From the NCBI RefSeq assembly GCF_028994805.1, contig NZ_JAJQQP010000003.1:95145-159144 (forward strand): 64,000 bases of DNA. Reading direction: 5' to 3'. Position numbers and translations under genes: made by a program. Positions 27,036 to 35,268 of this stretch are shown in pieces. Source of the stretch: Promicromonospora iranensis (GTDB lineage: Bacteria; Actinomycetota; Actinomycetes; Actinomycetales; Cellulomonadaceae). Position 1 is the first letter of the stretch; every line of letters starts with the position of its first letter. A model generated the notes under the pieces. That model saw nothing but the letters and a program-made list of their open reading frames with translations. It made no database searches and was not told the origin of the DNA.

Positions 27036-28424
27036 CTAGCCGGCGATCTTGGCTAGCTTGCGTCCGACCTTGAGGAAGACCTCGCCAGCCGTCGTGTCGA
27101 TCCCCGCGAGCACCGTCGCCAGGCTCTTGCGGGCGTCGTCCAGCGTCAGCGTCGTCTGCTCCTGCCCGTCATCGGCCTCGACGACGATCCGCAGACCGTT
27201 CTGCTCTGCGACGCGACGCACGTCGCCGTTCGACTTCGCGAAACCGAGACTCTTCACGGCCTCGATGACCGGGAGGTCAAGGTCAGCCACGACCGGGAGA
27301 TCGGAGACGTCGCTGAAGGAGCGCTTCGAGAACCGGGCGGCGAACTCCTCACGGGCCTTCATCGCGGCGTCGACGCCGTGGATCGCAGCGGTGACCTCGC
27401 CTGCGAGGATCTTCTTCAGGTCCATCGGATGCAGTGTCCCGGCCTCGAACCGCTGGGTGATGACCGTGAGCTCGGAGTCGGTCCATTCCGACAGTGCGCG
27501 GAAGTAGGGCTCGACCAACCGGTCCGGCACCGACATGAGCTTGCCGAAGATCTCGCCGGCAGGGGCTGCGACCGGCACGTAGTTGCCCTGGGACTTGGAC
27601 ATCTTCGCACCCGTGCCGTCGGTGCCTTCGATGAGCGAGGTCGCCACGACGATCTCGGGGGTCTGGCCGCTGATCTCCATGACCTTGCGGCCCATCTGCA
27701 TGTTGAGGAACTGGTCGATCCCGCCGATCTCCAGGTCGCAGTCGATCTCGACCGAGTCCAAGGCCATGACAACGGAGTAGATCAGCTCGGCCACCGACAG
27801 TCCCTGGCCAGCCTCGAGCCGCTTGCGGAAGTCCTCGCGCTGCAGCGGCATCGAGACCGGGATCTTCGCGAGGATCTCGATAATCTGTGGAAGCTTCACG
27901 TCGCGCAGCCAGTCGCCGTTGTAGCGGAACTGGGCGTGAGAGAAGTCGAAGAACGGGGTGACCTGATCCTTGTAGGTCGTCAGGTTCCGGGCGATGTCCT
28001 CGTCGGTCAGCGCAGGACGCTCGTCGGATCGCCCTGAGGGGTCGCCTATCTTCGCGGTGACGTCGCCGACGATGAAGACGACCTGGTGCCCCATCCGCTG
28101 GAAGCGGGACAGCAGCATCATCGGCACGGCGTGGCCGAGATGGACCTCGGAGCCAGTCGGGTCGATGCCGAACTTCGCGATGAACTTCCGGTCCTCGGCA
28201 GCCGCCTTGGCGAGGCGCTCGGCGAGCGCGGCCGTGGTCGGCTGGAGCTGCTGGGTGCGGACCGCGATCAACTCGGCCTGCTCGGTCGGCGAGAGGTCCG
28301 ACAGGTCCATCGTGCGGCGGGCCGTGGTCTCGGTGAGCAGGTCGGTGACCGCCTGATAGTCGGCCAGGTCCGCTCCGCGCAGTAGCGTGGTGGCGGTCTG
28401 GACGGACTGGGCGAGGCGGGTCAT
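27036..28424 (-). CDS. Tyrosyl-tRNA synthetase, TyrZ-like
   Basis: 462 residues. Class I motifs are HLGH at 95-98 (FGIDPTGSEVHLGHA) and KMSKS in GAKMSKSQGNY. The catalytic core is complete, with DPSGRSDERP and an S4-like C-terminus (FAKSNGDVRRVAEQNGL). The wording is that of the TyrZ branch and not of the CGFDPTA..LHAGH housekeeping type common in actinobacteria, so it may be a second copy. The N-terminus is about 38 residues longer than usual; the start at 28424 has AGGAG 12 bases away, and an internal ATG at residue 39 is the alternative. Confidence 0.85.
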   Translation of the reverse strand: MTRLAQSVQTATTLLRGADLADYQAVTDLLTETTARRTMDLSDLSPTEQAELIAVRTQQLQPTTAALAERLAKAAAEDRKFIAKFGIDPTGSEVHLGHAVPMMLLSRFQRMGHQVVFIVGDVTAKIGDPSGRSDERPALTDEDIARNLTTYKDQVTPFFDFSHAQFRYNGDWLRDVKLPQIIEILAKIPVSMPLQREDFRKRLEAGQGLSVAELIYSVVMALDSVEIDCDLEIGGIDQFLNMQMGRKVMEISGQTPEIVVATSLIEGTDGTGAKMSKSQGNYVPVAAPAGEIFGKLMSVPDRLVEPYFRALSEWTDSELTVITQRFEAGTLHPMDLKKILAGEVTAAIHGVDAAMKAREEFAARFSKRSFSDVSDLPVVADLDLPVIEAVKSLGFAKSNGDVRRVAEQNGLRIVVEADDGQEQTTLTLDDARKSLATVLAGIDTTAGEVFLKVGRKLAKIAG

Positions 28425-28616
28425 GGTCGTCTGCTGCTCCTGAGGTCGGTGGTGAGTTCGTGCTGGTGGAGCCTATCGGCGGGGTGGCCCGGCCGACGTT
28501 TGAGATCGATCATGGGGAGCCTTGCCGCCGTGTGCCGTCTTCGAGGAGTATCCGCGCAGCATCGCGAGCTGAGAATGCACGCGTGATGGCCATCCGCCCG
28601 CGGACGACTCGGCGCG

Positions 28617-29165
28617 TCACTGGTGCCCTGCCTCGGGCCAGTTGATCGTGAGCGTGCCGTGTGAGCGTGGCAGGACCGCCACTGACGATGAGACATCGTC
28701 GTCTGGCTCGGTACCGACGGGCCACCACTTGAAGAGCGGATCAGCGCCGCGGTGGTGGGCTCCGTAGCGGGCGATCGTGTCCGCGAGCCGTCGGGTGAGT
28801 AGGGCCGCGTCGGGGCCCTTCCCGATCGCGCCGACCTCGAGTGTGGTCTCTGTGGCGGGGCGGCGGTGCAGGGCAGCGAACGATGCCCCGTTGACGAGAG
28901 CCGGGTAGAACGACATGTCCGAGCCGCGGTCTGCGGGGTCCTCGGCTTCCATCGCACAGGCGCCAGGCTGGACCAGGAGGTAGGTGAGCAGGTCGAGCCA
29001 GATGGTGCGGTTCTTGTAGATCACTCCGGACCATGCCTCGACCGGGTCGGAGGCCAGGACACGGTCCGATACCCCGAACGACTTGGGGATCTCGTCGGTG
29101 AACTTAAACGTGACCGGCTTGCCAAGTCTGCAGTCGGAGCATCCCGCCGCATGTAGAGAGGCAAC
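28617..29165 (-). pseudogene. 3' half of the HAD gene, out of frame
   Basis: A reading frame continuing from the HAD protein but shifted: it resumes with GKPVTFKFTDEIPKSFGVSDR and runs through a 170-residue domain (TIWLDLLTYLLVQPGACAMEAED, ADPLFKWWPVG) to the stop at 28617. The two frames cross between about 29100 and 29170. Either one original gene of about 540 codons has suffered an indel, or the read contains an error. The C-terminal domain is not recognised. Confidence 0.55.
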
Positions 29166-30277
29166 TCGAACCCGGTCCGGCCTCGGCCGTCGTGCACGCT
29201 GCGCCAGTGCGCACGACGGCGGCCGACGTCGCCGCATGGATAGGCGAGACCGGCTTCGCCGGCGGCGAGCTCGATCGCGCGCATGGTCGCCCCGGTGCCA
29301 GACGGGATCGGGCTGTGCCGTACCCAGACGCCGTCACGAAGGACCCAGGTGTCGCAACGCGAGATCTCTGAGCGGTCCTCGTGCCAGACCCGCAGAGCCA
29401 TGGGGCCCGATGCGGTGTGAGCAGCGACCGAGAGCTGCCCCGCGAGCGGTGAGAGCGCATCTGTCCGGATGTCGTCGGGAAGCAGAGAACGGAGGACCGC
29501 GATGGCCCCGTGCTGGTCGATGGTGCCGGTGACTTCGTCCGCCGCCTGTCGCACCTCTTCGGAGGCCTGACCCATCGCGACACCGCGGCCGGCCCAGGCA
29601 AGCATGCCCAAGTCGTTGTGCCCGTCGCCGACCGCAACCGTTGCGGCGGGCCCGATGCCGAGCTGGGTGCGGAGGCGCTCCAGGGCGGGTGCTTTTCCGG
29701 TGCCAGGCGCCGTCAGGTCCAGCCAGTCCTGTCCGCCAGGGATCACCGTCACTCCGGTAGCGGCCAGGGCCTCGACGTGCCGGCTGATGCCCGGCGCGTG
29801 CAGTGCGATCCGCGTTGCCGGCATCGCGCACAGGTCCACGACTGGGACGTGCTTCTGCTCGCCGTTCAGCAACTCAGGGTCGAACGGTTCGGACACCTGC
29901 CACCCCCATCCGACGTCCTCGACGCCGATCCGGGCCCCGGGCGCAAGGTCGAGAGCACGGCGAACGACAGGTGCAGGGTCGAACCGCTGAGCATGCTGGA
30001 TCACGTAGCCAGAGGCGACAGCTCGGTCCAGACTCACCGTGAGAGCGCCGTTCGAACACACCGCAAACCCGTCGATCAGGCCGAGCTGCGTGGCGACCGG
30101 ACTCAGCCCTACGAGAGACCGACCCGTCGCCAGCACCACTTCGTGCCCGGCCGCGCGGGCCAGGTCCAGTGCCGCGACCGTTCCGATCGGCACTCTTCCG
30201 TCACGCCCAAGGAGTGTTCCGTCGATGTCCAGGGCGACGAACCGTCTCGGGGTCGTCCGGCTCTGAGTAGTTGCCAC
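29021..30277 (-). CDS. Cof-type HAD hydrolase, frameshifted near the 3' end
   Basis: The open frame has 418 codons from GTG 30277 (GGAG 8 bases upstream). Motif I is FVALDIDGTLLG, motif II VLATGRSLVG, motif III/IV GTGKAPALERL and VAVGDGHNDLGMLAWAG, so the first 260 residues are a complete Cof-like phosphatase acting on an unknown phosphate ester. A C-terminal extension continues to about residue 375, after which the frame turns into Ser/Arg/Pro-rich noise; the true continuation is in the adjacent frame (28617-29165). It is divergent from the HTH gene at 30420. Confidence 0.7.
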   Translation of the reverse strand: MATTQSRTTPRRFVALDIDGTLLGRDGRVPIGTVAALDLARAAGHEVVLATGRSLVGLSPVATQLGLIDGFAVCSNGALTVSLDRAVASGYVIQHAQRFDPAPVVRRALDLAPGARIGVEDVGWGWQVSEPFDPELLNGEQKHVPVVDLCAMPATRIALHAPGISRHVEALAATGVTVIPGGQDWLDLTAPGTGKAPALERLRTQLGIGPAATVAVGDGHNDLGMLAWAGRGVAMGQASEEVRQAADEVTGTIDQHGAIAVLRSLLPDDIRTDALSPLAGQLSVAAHTASGPMALRVWHEDRSEISRCDTWVLRDGVWVRHSPIPSGTGATMRAIELAAGEAGLAYPCGDVGRRRAHWRSVHDGRGRTGFELPLYMRRDAPTADLASRSRLSSPTRSPSRSGYRTVSWPPTRSRHGPE

Positions 30278-30419
30278 TGATCCGTCTCCTGGAGGCTTGT
30301 GGAAGTGCGGGAGAAGCTGGTTCTGGCTTGCCCATGACCACAGTTCCTTCCGGATGAATCGGGGACTAGATACCCGGTGTCGCCCTGTCTGTAGGCCATG
30401 TGTAGGCCAGAATGACGGG

Positions 30420-31076
30420 ATGGGGATTGGCGATCAGATTCGTATGCGCAGGGCGGAGCTCGGCTGGAGCCAGAGCAGACTGGCCGCGGAGACGTGTCGT
30501 ACTGCAGGCGTCGATATCGGCACCTTGGGGCGCCAGGAGATCTACCGGTGGGAGAAGGGCAAGCGGACTCCACGTGAGTGGCTTCCCTTCATTGCAAAGG
30601 CCGTGGGCCTGACACAGGACGAGCTGACGGCACCGGACGCTCCGGTGGCAGACGGAATCGCCCTGGGGGGCATCTGGCACAGCCGCTACGCGTACGAGAG
30701 CACCGGGCGAGGAGCGATCACTCGTCACCACTACGTGGTCATTCGGCAAGATGGCAACAGGCTCTCCGTGGAGAGCCTGCCGGGCTCCAACGACTCTCCC
30801 GTGTCGCTGTCGTTCACGGTGCGCGGGCCAATTGCAACCGGTACTTGGACCGAGCACACGGCAGTTGACGGCTATTACCAGGGGGCTGTCTATCACGGCG
30901 CGTTGCAGGTCATCGTGGACCCCACGGGACGCAGCATGGCGGGCAGATGGGTCGGGTTCGACAAGGAGTTCCGCGTGGACTCCGGGCCGTGGACACTGAA
31001 CCTCGTGGATACCGCCACAGATGAGGTGACACGTCAGCGGTACGGCAAGAGCCCCGCGGAACCCGAGGTCAACTGA
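30420..31076 (+). CDS. XRE-type HTH regulator with C-terminal beta-rich sensor domain
   Basis: 218 residues from the ATG at 30420. Residues 4-69 are an HTH_3 domain (IRMRRAELGWSQSRLA, then IYRWEKGKRTPREWL). Residues 83-198 form a beta-rich domain that is clearly homologous to the next gene's product: LGGIWHSRYAY, YYQGAVYHGALQVIVDPTGRSM and GRWVGFDKEF. No ligand is known. The pair looks like a regulator and a stand-alone copy of its sensor. The promoter region faces the HAD gene. Confidence 0.75.
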   Translation: MGIGDQIRMRRAELGWSQSRLAAETCRTAGVDIGTLGRQEIYRWEKGKRTPREWLPFIAKAVGLTQDELTAPDAPVADGIALGGIWHSRYAYESTGRGAITRHHYVVIRQDGNRLSVESLPGSNDSPVSLSFTVRGPIATGTWTEHTAVDGYYQGAVYHGALQVIVDPTGRSMAGRWVGFDKEFRVDSGPWTLNLVDTATDEVTRQRYGKSPAEPEVN

Positions 31077-31192
31077 GGACCAGAGAAGGCAACATGTAGG
31101 CCAGACGGACACCGAGAGCTCCCGGTGAAGGTAGTACGTTCGGGGAACGCGCACTCCGTCAGGCGGGACACTCAGCAGTGAAGGAGCCGGAA

Positions 31193-31597
31193 ATGGCAGT
31201 AGGTGCGGCTGAACCTAGCCTCGAAGGCATCTGGCTCTCGCAATACAAGTACCGCAGCTCCAGTCGATCCGCGGATCTGGTCGACGAGCACTACCTCGTC
31301 GTTCATCATCAAGGTGAGCGGCTGGTCGCCCAGAGCCTGCCACTCGTCTCCGGCTCGCGGGTAAGTCTCGAGCTTGCCCTTGAACCGCCGATCGCGAGCG
31401 GAACCTGGCGCGAGACCACGGCTCCGAACGGGCATTACCAGGGGATGACCTACCACGGCGTGCTCCAACTGATCATCGACCCCAGCGAGCGCAGCATGCA
31501 CGGAATGTGGCTCGGGTTCGGCAGGCGGCTCACGATGAACACGGGCGAGTGGACTCTGACGTGGCAGGAAGCGTCCACCAGCGCCGCTGCTCAGTGA
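31193..31597 (+). CDS. Stand-alone copy of the regulator's sensor domain
   Basis: 134 residues from the ATG at 31193 (AAGGAG 6 bases before; GTG 31178 is less well placed). The whole protein aligns with residues 83-198 of the HTH regulator upstream: LEGIWLSQYKY, HYQGMTYHGVLQLIIDPSERSM and GMWLGFGRRL. It has no HTH. It could compete for the regulator's ligand or bind the regulator. The two genes are 116 bases apart in the same direction. Confidence 0.7.
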   Translation: MAVGAAEPSLEGIWLSQYKYRSSSRSADLVDEHYLVVHHQGERLVAQSLPLVSGSRVSLELALEPPIASGTWRETTAPNGHYQGMTYHGVLQLIIDPSERSMHGMWLGFGRRLTMNTGEWTLTWQEASTSAAAQ

Positions 31598-31691
31598 GGC
31601 TCGACGGCGGTTGTCCATCTGCGTTTCCTCGACGCATCTCGGGTCGCTCCATACTCTTCCGGGAACAGGTCTCCACCGGAGGTCGCGTGCC

Positions 31692-32140
31692 ATGCACAAC
31701 CAACGCGGTCGCGAGCCGGCTCAGAGGTGGTTGCTCGCGATTGAAATTCTCTGTGGATTCGCGGTCTGGTTCGGCGTCTTCGTTCTCTTCGGCAACCGCG
31801 TCGAAGCCATTGGGTTCATCGTCCCCGTAAGAGAGGGACCCCACCCCGACACCATCTCGGTGTACCGCATCTGGGCACCGGTGACGGGGCGGCGCTGATC
31901 GTGATGGTCGTTGCAGCGTTCCGACGCCACGCCCGCTCGCTCTTCCTCGGCCATGCGATCACCACCGTCGTCGCGATCGCCACAATGCTCCTGTTCGCCG
32001 TGCCCTCGATCGACTTCCGCTCATTGAACGCCCGGCACCCGTCGAACAGTCTTACGGTCCTGGCTACGAGCCGTGCTACTCCGGCTCGGGCGACTGCCCA
32101 GGCGGCTGAGATACCCGACGCTGTCGAGCGTGAGCCATGA
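31692..32140 (+). pseudogene. Small membrane protein split by a frameshift
   Basis: The first frame (start ATG 31692 with GGAGG upstream) gives a transmembrane helix (AIEILCGFAVWFGVFVLFG) and stops at 31898 after YRIWAPVTG. The second frame, from about 31885, immediately reads ALIVMVVAAFRRHAR and then a further helix (AITTVVAIATMLLFAVPS), ending at 32140. Joined by one indel they make a normal three-helix protein. Unknown family. Confidence 0.5.
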
Positions 32141-32314
32141 GCGGAGCGGCTCGGTCCGCGCGCCGAGTTCATCGACGGGGAGCGTAGTTCCGGTGGCCTG
32201 TTGACGTTCGTGGCCCTGCTCGATAGATCACCCACGGCTCACCTCGACCAGGCTGCGGCAGGCGAGGTTCCGGCTGCCAGACTGGCGGCTTCGCTGACGC
32301 CCCAAGGAGGCACC

Positions 32315-33184
32315 GTGCCTGCCACATTCCTGACCTGGAATCCTGCTCGTTCGACGCTGATGGAGCAGGAGTGGACGCAGAGCGCGGCTCTGACGCGGGC
32401 GGGTGAACCGGTCAAGTGGTGGTGGTCGGTGGGCAGGCACGTCCACATTCCTCGTGGGCGCCGGGTGTTCCTGCTCCGGCAGGGCTCTGGCCCACGCGGC
32501 ATCGTCGCCGCCGGCATCACGACGAGCGTCCCGTACCTCGGCGAGCGGGTCGATGGCGAGGAGAAGGCAACCAACCGTGTGGACGTGTCCTGGGATGCGA
32601 TGATCGTGGACCCACGCGAGCCGCTCTCGGTCCAATACCTTCTCGCCGAGGCCCCTGGAATCCCCTGGAACAACATTCAGGGATCGGGTACCTCGACGGC
32701 GGACGACGGCGCCGTCGTCCGGATCGAAGACCTCTGGGCCCGGCGGCTCGCCGACGAGGAGCATCCGGTGGCGCTGCGACGTACCCGTCCCGCAGGTCAG
32801 GGTTGGGAGTCCGACAGCGCGGTTCGTCGGGCGATCGAGGACTACGCCCAGGACCTCTTGACGGCGCATTTCGTCGCCGACGGCTGGTCTGTCCAGGACA
32901 CTCGGGTGGCTCGTCCCTACGACGCCGTCGCCACGCGTGATGACGAGGTCCTGTACCTGGAAGCGAAGGGCACTCGATCAGACGGGACGTCGGTGCTGGT
33001 GACGGCGGGTGAGGTGCGCTGGGCCGCGGCGCACAAGGGCCAGTGCCGGATCGGGATCGTCTCGCACATCAAGGTCAGGGACGGTCGAGTGGTTCCCGGT
33101 TCGGGGGACCTCGTCGTCCGTGAGTGGAGGCCGAAGTCGAAGGAGCTCAGCCCGACGGCGTACCGGTGGACTCCGCGTACGTAG
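32315..33184 (+). CDS. EVE-domain protein with DUF3883 (PD-ExK) nuclease domain
   Basis: 289 residues from GTG 32315 (AAGGAGG at ideal spacing). Residues 1-115 look like an EVE/PUA-fold domain (FLTWNP, VKWWWSVGRHVHIPRGRRVFLLRQG), the fold that reads modified cytosine. Residues 168-270 are DUF3883, with Asp203 (PYDAVA) and Glu216-x-Lys218 (YLEAKG) matching the PD-(D/E)xK nuclease core. EVE-nuclease fusions act as modification-dependent (type IV) restriction enzymes, so defence against phages with modified DNA is the likely role. It leads a three-gene run. Confidence 0.75.
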   Translation: MPATFLTWNPARSTLMEQEWTQSAALTRAGEPVKWWWSVGRHVHIPRGRRVFLLRQGSGPRGIVAAGITTSVPYLGERVDGEEKATNRVDVSWDAMIVDPREPLSVQYLLAEAPGIPWNNIQGSGTSTADDGAVVRIEDLWARRLADEEHPVALRRTRPAGQGWESDSAVRRAIEDYAQDLLTAHFVADGWSVQDTRVARPYDAVATRDDEVLYLEAKGTRSDGTSVLVTAGEVRWAAAHKGQCRIGIVSHIKVRDGRVVPGSGDLVVREWRPKSKELSPTAYRWTPRT

Positions 33185-33208
33185 CTGATCATTACCGAGG
33201 GAGTTGCT

Positions 33209-34327
33209 GTGGTGTCCCCTGCTGACTTCGGCACGGAGTGCATTCTTGCCGCACGCCTGGTCGCACTGCTCGCGTGGGAGGCGGATCGCGTCGCCTCCAA
33301 GACCAAGCGAGTCGCGAAGGGGCAGGTGATCGGTGAAGAGATCGCCGCTCAACGTGAGTGGTTCGCGACGGACCAGTCTCTGGACGTCCGCGGTCTGCTC
33401 GACCCGAGCCTGACCCGGACCGCCTACTTCGAGACCGCTCGTGAGACGCTCGTCCGCCTCGGAGGCCAGTTCAGCGACGGGCAGCGCAACGCGGTTCTGG
33501 TGGAGGTGGCGACGTCGATTCGTTTTCCAAGGAACGGTATCTCATGGGAGGTGGGTCCAGAGGAGGCGATCGCCGAGCAGTTGATGCTGCTCGACGAACG
33601 TATGGCGGTCGGACCGGTCCAGATCGTCGCGCGGGCGCACAAGCAGACCGTTGGCCGATTGCGGCGACAATCGCTCAGCAGGGGCACCGGTATTGCGTTC
33701 AAGTTCGGCACTGTCGGTATCAGCGCGGCGAGTTTCTTCATCGGGGGGATCCCCGGGGTCGGCGAGGCTATAGGAACGCTGGTGCTGGGCCTGCATGGGG
33801 CTGCCGCGACGAGCGCAGGGCTGGCGCTGCTCGGTGGAGGCTCCCTCGCCGCGGGAGGCTTCGGCATGGCAGGAGGGATCCTTGTGCTTGACGTTTCGGG
33901 GCACGCAGCCAAGGCCGCATGGGTTGGCGCTACTCACCTTGGTACCCATATCGCGGCGAACTCGCGTGCCCTGTTCCTCCACGAGCTGGCCAAGCTCGAT
34001 GTCCTGGTCCGGCTCACCGGTAACAGCGCCCTGCAGACGCGGCTCCACCACTCGCTGAGTTCCATGCTGAGCGAGATGGAGGAGGCAGCACGCCCTGTCA
34101 GCGAGGCGAGAAAGGACGCGCAGCAGAACTGGCTGCGCGCTCCGGTGTCACCACGGTCGGGCGCGGATGCCGTGACGAGGGTCAAGGAAGCGTCCAATCT
34201 TGAGGGGTCTGTCCGAGCGTTGCGAGCCGAGATCGAGCACCTCGATGCGCGCGTCCACGGGCCGGACCTGGACCGGTGGGTTCCGTGGCGTACCAACTTT
34301 GATCTGACCGACGCGCTCAAGGTGTAG
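33209..34327 (+). CDS. Glycine-rich hydrophobic protein, possible membrane effector
   Basis: 372 residues from GTG 33209 (GAGGGAG upstream), 24 bases after the EVE-nuclease gene. The ends are soluble, charged helices. The centre (about 160-240) is a long Gly/Ala-rich hydrophobic stretch with repeated small-x3-small spacing (GTVGISAASFFIGGIPGVGE, ALLGGGSLAAGGFGMAGGIL), able to insert in membrane as a hairpin or pore. No family recognised. Position in a defence run suggests an effector that damages the membrane, but that is inference. Confidence 0.6.
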   Translation: MVSPADFGTECILAARLVALLAWEADRVASKTKRVAKGQVIGEEIAAQREWFATDQSLDVRGLLDPSLTRTAYFETARETLVRLGGQFSDGQRNAVLVEVATSIRFPRNGISWEVGPEEAIAEQLMLLDERMAVGPVQIVARAHKQTVGRLRRQSLSRGTGIAFKFGTVGISAASFFIGGIPGVGEAIGTLVLGLHGAAATSAGLALLGGGSLAAGGFGMAGGILVLDVSGHAAKAAWVGATHLGTHIAANSRALFLHELAKLDVLVRLTGNSALQTRLHHSLSSMLSEMEEAARPVSEARKDAQQNWLRAPVSPRSGADAVTRVKEASNLEGSVRALRAEIEHLDARVHGPDLDRWVPWRTNFDLTDALKV

Positions 34328-34403
34328 CACCGCACTGAGGTGAACTACGGATTGCCGTCGCAGAGCCTGGTCGAGACGGGGCCGAACCCCGAATAATGGT
34401 GGG

Positions 34404-34952
34404 ATGACGCTGCCGGAGTCCGTGCCGTACGACATCGACCTCGATTCCCTCTTCCGAGTTCCGAAGGGGAAGATGCTGCACGCAAGGGAATGCCAGCACC
34501 TGACCGAGAAGTCGCTCGCCGTGCTGGAGCCAGCCACGGAGCTCGATGTGGCCAAGTTCCCGATCTGCTCGTCGTGCCGGGACGCATTGTCGACCGGCGG
34601 TCGCGAGCTGTTCTCGTCCTTCGATGTGGCCTTGGAAGCGTTGCCTGTGCCGGTCGAGCACCGGCCAAGGATGCGCAAGATCGTCTCGGGACTGCACCGG
34701 GTCCGGATCTGGATCCCAGCGTCGCGCTCGTACATCGCAGTGTCACCCGGAGCTGGAGTATCGGCCTCGGCCTACTTCAATAAGGGCTTCGTCGACGTGC
34801 ATCAGGAGGACGGCGGCTACAAGCGCGAGTGGATGCCGGGGCACGCCTCGTCGGGAACGAGCTCGAAGGTGTCGCAGGCACCGGAGCCGCTGGTGTGCCC
34901 CATCCATTCCGTTCAGCTTCCGGCGACCGGGATCTGCGACGACTGCGAGTGA
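34404..34952 (+). CDS. Putative zinc-binding protein, unknown function
   Basis: 182 residues. Cys/His pairs suggest two metal sites: HARECQHL near residue 26 with PICSSC near 54, and CPIHSVQL with CDDC at the extreme C-terminus. The middle has HRVRIWIPASRSYIAVSPGAG. No family recognised. It follows the hydrophobic gene by 76 bases on the same strand and may belong to the same operon. Confidence 0.55.
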   Translation: MTLPESVPYDIDLDSLFRVPKGKMLHARECQHLTEKSLAVLEPATELDVAKFPICSSCRDALSTGGRELFSSFDVALEALPVPVEHRPRMRKIVSGLHRVRIWIPASRSYIAVSPGAGVSASAYFNKGFVDVHQEDGGYKREWMPGHASSGTSSKVSQAPEPLVCPIHSVQLPATGICDDCE

Positions 34953-34976
34953 CCCTGGCCAAGTGACCGTCGTCGG

Positions 34977-35142
34977 TGTCACGTGCAGCGCGGGACACGT
35001 CGACTTCAAGCCGTACCAGCTCCGTCCGGTACTCAAGCTGGTCCAGGCCGCTGTCCTCGAATCCTCGTTTCTGATCAGTGCGGGTAAGACGACTGAGGCG
35101 TGCCTCGGCCCAAAGGCCTGCAGGCTCGCAAGCGCGCGATGA
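34977..35142 (+). pseudogene. Fossil fragment of a SNF2-type helicase
   Basis: The frame reads DFKPYQLRPVLKLVQ and, after a short gap, SAGKTTEACL. This matches the Q-motif and Walker A region of the intact helicase at 51943-55272 (TTFRPYQFKPVLKLLQ, then IADEVGLGKTIEAGL), with the residues in between damaged. It has no start or remaining motifs. It fills most of the 316-base space between the zinc-protein gene and the next CDS. Confidence 0.65.
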
Positions 35143-35268
35143 TCTGCTCGAAGCCACCGGTGATCGACGACATGTGAGGCGACGAGCTAAAACGGCTCGA
35201 CGAAGATTCGCGCACTTGGACAACTTCGCCCAGGTATCGCAGCCCGTTGAACGAGTCTCAATGGCACC

